A stretch of DNA of 11,225 nucleotides from JANQRV01 sp964533785. Its GTDB lineage: Bacteria > Bacteroidota > Bacteroidia > Chitinophagales > Saprospiraceae. Both the position numbers and the translations under genes were made by a program. Positions 7,848 to 11,225 of this stretch are shown one piece after another. Position 1 is the first letter of the stretch. Each line of letters starts with the position of its first letter. Under the pieces are notes generated by a model, which saw only the letters and a program-made list of their open reading frames with translations, searched no databases and was not told the DNA's origin. Location: contig CAZHNG010000227.1 of NCBI GenBank assembly GCA_964533785.1, positions 1 through 11,225 on the forward strand, given 5' to 3'.

Positions 7848-8273
7848 TTATTCGATGAGGGGCTTACTGATAAAGACTTTAATTTCCGGTGACAATCTGA
7901 TCTTGATTTTGACTACCAATGGGTCTTTTAGCGTCGCGTATACTTTTCTGTGGAGGGTGTAGGTTGTTTTAATGGTGTTGAATACGGAGAGGATTCCCGG
8001 GCTTTTACTATTTTCATTGATGATCTCTTGCAGTCTTTCCATAGAAAAGTCCTGATGCCGGCCGACAAGTTCCACCTCTAAGGCAGGACTAAGCGCTACA
8101 CTTAAGGCAAAACTATTAATTTCCAGGCCGTAGATCTCCAGCTTGGGAAAGATCTTTAGCCAGTCTTCGATGACTTGATAAGTTTTTTCTTTGGCACCAG
8201 ATCCAATTGAACTGGCTTGGCTGCGCAGCAGGTCCGTTGCTTCTTGGAGTGCTTTTTTAATCTGATCAAGCAT
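7848..8273 (-). CDS. Hypothetical protein, 141 residues
   Basis: I do not recognise a family. The first 25 residues (LDQIKKALQEATDLL and onward) look like an amphipathic helix. The rest alternates beta-like stretches (LEIYGLEINSFALSVAL, LEVELVGRH) with a helix (MERLQEIINENS). It closes with a strongly strand-forming KDPLVVKIKIRLSPEIKVFI. There is no signal peptide, membrane segment, cysteine cluster or nucleotide-binding motif, so it is probably a small cytoplasmic protein. The ATG at 8273 is the natural start. It sits 89 bp after the YqgE gene and 67 bp before the radical SAM gene on the same strand, which fits co-transcription but does not reveal a role. Confidence 0.75.
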   Translation of the reverse strand: MLDQIKKALQEATDLLRSQASSIGSGAKEKTYQVIEDWLKIFPKLEIYGLEINSFALSVALSPALEVELVGRHQDFSMERLQEIINENSKSPGILSVFNTIKTTYTLHRKVYATLKDPLVVKIKIRLSPEIKVFISKPLIE

Positions 8274-8362
8274 AGTGCTGATTTTTGTGCCAGGGGATTG
8301 TAGGTGATTATTTATTGAGTTATTGAAGATGTCTATTTAAACAACGCAATAAAATATCACAA

Positions 8363-8920
8363 TCAGTTCCAGTTAACTGTATCTGGCATATCCGCAATTA
8401 CGGAGTAATAATTGCCTTTATTATGCATTACCTGACTCCAAAGGGAGGTCGGTTTTGCTTTGAAAAGATAATTGGCATCCATATCCGCCAGGACCCAGGA
8501 CCCATGTTTCATCTCTTCTGCTAATTGACCACCCGACCAGCCAGAATAGCCTACAAAAAAGCGAACATCTTTTGGTAGTATAAGGCCGGTTTCGATTAAA
8601 AATTTTAGTTTGTCAAAATCTCCTCCCCAGTAAACACCATCGGTTACTTTTGAACTGTCGTCCAATAAATCTCCAACATTGTGTACGTAGTGTATGGTGT
8701 CCGTTTGTACTGGTCCGCCATAGAGCACATCAGAATCGAATTCAGGGAAATTTTCCACTAATTCATCAATGCGCATACTCAGAGGTTTATTCATAATGAA
8801 ACCGATACTGCCATCTTCGTTGTGTTCGCACAGCAAGACGGCTGAGCGTTTGAAGTTTGTGTCTATCATGAAGGGCTCGGCTAATAATACTTTTCCGGCT
8901 CTTATATCGTATTGTGACAT
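8363..8920 (-). CDS. YqgE/AlgH family protein (UPF0301/DUF179)
   Basis: The 185-residue product matches the YqgE/AlgH family throughout. It has RAGKVLLAEPFM at the N-terminus, HNEDGSIGFIMNKP at residues 33-46, VLYGGPVQTDTIHYVH at 65-80, and RFFVGYSGWSGGQLAEEM with the following SW at 120-142. The biochemical function of the family is unknown; the AlgH name comes from a reported link to alginate regulation in Pseudomonas, which does not imply such a role here. I chose the ATG at 8920. A TTG at 8941 would add seven residues (frame open upstream), but ATG fits the family's usual beginning just before the first beta strand. No Shine-Dalgarno is visible at either start. The gene follows fabD by about 70 bp and may be read from a promoter-like element overlapping the end of fabD. 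Confidence 0.9.
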   Translation of the reverse strand: MSQYDIRAGKVLLAEPFMIDTNFKRSAVLLCEHNEDGSIGFIMNKPLSMRIDELVENFPEFDSDVLYGGPVQTDTIHYVHNVGDLLDDSSKVTDGVYWGGDFDKLKFLIETGLILPKDVRFFVGYSGWSGGQLAEEMKHGSWVLADMDANYLFKAKPTSLWSQVMHNKGNYYSVIADMPDTVNWN

Positions 8921-8960
8921 TCTACTTGCTTTGAATTTCAAGATTGTTTCGCAAATATCT

Positions 8961-8968
8961 CAAACATA
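8961..8968 (-). promoter_or_regulatory. Candidate -7 promoter element upstream of yqgE
   Basis: The minus strand reads TATGTTTG here, an exact match to the Bacteroidota -7 consensus TAnnTTTG. A TTTG that could act as the -33 element lies 24 bases further upstream (8996-8993), overlapping the fabD stop region; this spacing is longer than the usual 19-21. A start a few bases downstream would give a leader of about 30 bases to the ATG at 8920. Not proven. Confidence 0.35.
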
Positions 8969-8991
8969 CCTCAATAAAACTACCTTCGTTT

Positions 8992-9870
8992 TCAAAGGCT
9001 CATGGAATGCAGTTTCCGGTCGATCCTTTTGATAAAACCCTGCAAAACTTTGCCAGTTCCGCCAACTTCCACAAATTCGGTAACCCCGTCAGCGATCATG
9101 TTCTTCATGGTTTGGGTCCATAAAACGGGAGAAGTCAGTTGATCGATAAGGTTTTGTTGAATAATTTCAGGATCGGTTGCGGGTTTGGCATTCACATTTT
9201 GGTAAATCGGGCAAGCCGGCTTTTGAAAAACCGTAGCCTGAATAGCTTTTTCCAGTTCTGCTTTGGCAGGTGCCATCAGAGGAGAGTGGAAAGCGCCGCC
9301 AACCGGAAGCACCAATGCTCTTTTAGCACCGGCTTCTTTTAAGGCTGTTATCGCCTGCTCAATACCGGTTACACTGCCGGAAATAACCAATTGCCCCGGA
9401 CAATTGTAATTAGCCGGTACGACTACATCGTCGATCCTGGAGCAGATCTCTTCGATCACTTCATCATCCAGGCCAATCACCGCTGCCATTGTGCTTTCGG
9501 TAGCTTCACAGGCCTTTTGCATGGCAAAGGCTCTTTTTTGAACCAATCTCAAACCATCCTCAAAAGAAAGGGAATCGGCAGCCACTAATGCAGAAAATTC
9601 GCCCAGCGAATGTCCGGCTACCACGTCTGGATGAAATTCTTCCGGATGGATCTTAGCCTTAATTATTGAATGCAGAAAAACGGCAGGTTGCGTAACTTTC
9701 GTCTGCTTCAAGTCTTCTGCATTTCCATGAAACATGGTTTCTGTAATCGGGAAACCCAATATGTCGTTAGCTTTTTCAAAAAGCCCTTTTGCTTCGTCGG
9801 AGGCCTCATACATGTCCATGCCCATCCCTTCGAATTGTGAAGCCTGTCCCGGAAATAAATATGCTTTCAT
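8992..9870 (-). CDS. fabD: Malonyl-CoA:acyl carrier protein transacylase FabD
   Basis: This cytosolic enzyme moves the malonyl group from malonyl-CoA to acyl carrier protein, feeding the elongation steps of type II fatty acid synthesis. The 292-residue product has the full family layout. FPGQASQ at residues 6-12 holds the oxyanion-hole Gln9. GHSLGEF contains the nucleophile Ser88, Arg113 in QKRAFAMQ binds the malonyl carboxylate, and His195 in GGAFHSPLM completes the Ser-His pair. The C-terminal EVGGTGKVLQGFIKR is also typical. Length is slightly below the usual 300-310 residues but no domain is missing. The ATG at 9870 begins directly before the first core strand (MKAYLFPGQ). It lies 78 bp after mnmA and about 70 bp before yqgE on the same strand. 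No other fatty acid synthesis gene (fabH, fabG, acpP) is next to it, unlike the classic fab clusters. Confidence 0.97.
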   Translation of the reverse strand: MKAYLFPGQASQFEGMGMDMYEASDEAKGLFEKANDILGFPITETMFHGNAEDLKQTKVTQPAVFLHSIIKAKIHPEEFHPDVVAGHSLGEFSALVAADSLSFEDGLRLVQKRAFAMQKACEATESTMAAVIGLDDEVIEEICSRIDDVVVPANYNCPGQLVISGSVTGIEQAITALKEAGAKRALVLPVGGAFHSPLMAPAKAELEKAIQATVFQKPACPIYQNVNAKPATDPEIIQQNLIDQLTSPVLWTQTMKNMIADGVTEFVEVGGTGKVLQGFIKRIDRKLHSMSL

Positions 9871-9948
9871 GTTTGTTTTGTTTAAGAATATTAGAGATGG
9901 TTATTTGTTAAATGATTACATTTATCCATTCCACTGCCGGGGATAAAT

Positions 9949-11049
9949 CTACAAACTCCGGTAAATAATACCGCCACCAACAACGTCATCCCCTTCATAA
10001 AATACGGCTGACTGTCCGGGAGCTACTCCTTTCACATTGGATAAAAACTCCACTTCGACCTGGTCTTCAGTCGTGTTCTTTAAATAACTCAAGCTGCCGC
10101 GATCTTTGTACCTGATCTTTGTGAGGATTTCAGTTTGCTCCGGCACCTGGGCGTATTTCATAGGATTAACCTGCCCTACAACCATACCATTACGAACCAG
10201 GTCGCTTTCCCTGCCTAAAACGACCGTATTCGTTTCTGGTTGGATTTCCGTAACGTACATGGGTTCCCCCAATGCAATACCGAGGCCCCGGCGCTGTCCG
10301 ATGGTATAAAAAGGATATCCTTGATGTTGACCGAGTACGTTTCCTTTAGGGTCAATAAAATTGCCACCGGCTACTTTTTTTTCCAGGCCTTCTACACGCC
10401 GTTTCAGGAACCCGCGGTAGTCGTTGTCCGGTACAAAGCAGATTTCGTAGCTTTCCGCTTTTTTTGAAAGATCCTGGTAGCCCCAGTCATAGGCTAATTG
10501 CCTGACTTCGGTCTTGGTGTACTTTCCGAGCGGAAAACGGCTACGGCGTAAACACTCCTGGCTTAACCCCCACAATACGTAGGACTGATCTTTATGGTCG
10601 TCGACCGCTTTAGAAATATACAACCGCCCCTCATTACTCTCCTTAATAATGGCATAGTGCCCGGTAGCGATAAATTCGCAATCCAATGCATCCGCGCGTT
10701 TCAGCAAAGCACTCCATTTGATGTGCGTATTGCACAAAACGCATGGGTTGGGGGTTCTCCCCGCCATGTATTCATCTACAAAATTGTCGATAACGTAATC
10801 ACCGAATTCTTCACGGATATCAACGATAAAGTGATGAAAACCCATATCTACTGCCACCTGACGGGCATCATTGATCGAATCCAGACTACAGCATCCCGTT
10901 TCTTTATGAGAACCACCACTATTGGCGTAATCCCAAGTTTTCATGGTGATTCCAATGACTTCGTAACCTTCTTCGTGGAGCATCATTGCCGTAACGGTAC
11001 TGTCAATGCCGCCGCTCATCGCAACTAATACTTTCCCTTTCTTACTCAT
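9949..11049 (-). CDS. mnmA: tRNA-specific 2-thiouridylase MnmA
   Basis: MnmA activates C2 of the wobble uridine U34 in tRNAs for Lys, Glu and Gln with ATP and installs sulfur, giving the 2-thio part of the mnm5s2U-type base. The 366-residue product has the N-terminal PP-loop SGGIDS at residues 12-17, which binds ATP. It carries GRTPNPCVLCN with the catalytic Cys103, followed by the FIATGHYA motif at 126-133. The second catalytic cysteine, Cys204, is in SYEICFVPD. YTIGQRRGLGI in the central domain and the C-terminal beta barrel (PGQSAVFYEGD, then GGGIIYR) complete the protein. Both active-site cysteines are present, so it should be functional. The ATG at 11049 gives the usual short lead (MSKKGKVLVAM) before the PP-loop. 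It is the first gene of the minus-strand run within the window. Confidence 0.97.
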   Translation of the reverse strand: MSKKGKVLVAMSGGIDSTVTAMMLHEEGYEVIGITMKTWDYANSGGSHKETGCCSLDSINDARQVAVDMGFHHFIVDIREEFGDYVIDNFVDEYMAGRTPNPCVLCNTHIKWSALLKRADALDCEFIATGHYAIIKESNEGRLYISKAVDDHKDQSYVLWGLSQECLRRSRFPLGKYTKTEVRQLAYDWGYQDLSKKAESYEICFVPDNDYRGFLKRRVEGLEKKVAGGNFIDPKGNVLGQHQGYPFYTIGQRRGLGIALGEPMYVTEIQPETNTVVLGRESDLVRNGMVVGQVNPMKYAQVPEQTEILTKIRYKDRGSLSYLKNTTEDQVEVEFLSNVKGVAPGQSAVFYEGDDVVGGGIIYRSL

Positions 11050-11225
11050 GCTACAAGAATTGAAAACCTGTTTTTTATTAAAAAATGTTCTTTGAGCAGT
11101 ACAATATTAAGGCCTCAAAGGTTCAACGCACGTTTACTGTTCTATGAGAAATATTTATTTGACAAGACTAAGTACACTGTAACACAAATTTCTTTGCATT
11201 TTGAAGCCGTCTTTTTGTCCAACTC

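Noticed and set aside
10594..11028. 144-codon plus-strand open frame opposite mnmA
   Set aside because: It overlaps the PP-loop and catalytic cysteine region of mnmA on the other strand and has no recognisable domain; it is a shadow frame.
11142..11225. 27-codon minus-strand open frame running in from the right edge
   Set aside because: The stretch is short enough to be open by chance and its translation (for example ICVTVYLVLSNKYFS) shows no recognisable C-terminal motif, so it cannot be called a partial gene.

Overview
The window most likely comes from a member of the Bacteroidota, plausibly a Saprospirales/Lewinella-like marine or aquatic bacterium. The evidence is a giant secreted protein ending in a gliding-motility-type (CHU_C, type B) type IX secretion sorting domain, start codons without Shine-Dalgarno sequences, and promoter-like TAnnTTTG elements. 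The genus-level guess is inference.

Layout. Positions 1-305 are a disordered left edge: a short TPR-coding piece in one frame runs into the C-terminal part of a response-regulator receiver domain in another frame. The receiver remnant continues as a class III nucleotide cyclase with a C-terminal TPR-like segment, ending at 1285. A 140-bp convergent gap (1286-1425) carries a 9-bp tandem repeat. From 5922 down to 1426 on the minus strand lies a 1498-residue secreted protein: signal peptide, three homologous modules of about 365 residues, four Ig-like repeats of about 71 residues, and a T9SS sorting domain. Divergent from it, across 136 bp, is a plus-strand gene (6059-6688) for a small two-helix membrane protein of unknown function.

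From 11049 down to 6728 all five genes are on the minus strand, separated by 67-89 bp: mnmA (tRNA 2-thiouridylase), fabD (malonyl-CoA:ACP transacylase), a YqgE/AlgH protein, an unrecognised 141-residue protein, and a PA0069-type radical SAM protein. They could be partly co-transcribed. Promoter-like elements before yqgE and before the radical SAM gene suggest internal starts. The functions (tRNA modification, fatty acid synthesis, unknowns) do not form an obvious single pathway. The right edge (11050-11225) is the mnmA upstream region and shows no supportable gene.

I see no tRNA, rRNA, CRISPR array, insertion sequence or phage gene. I do not find a convincing new multi-gene system. The items most worth a second look are the broken cyclase locus with non-canonical purine-pocket residues and the triple-module T9SS cargo protein.
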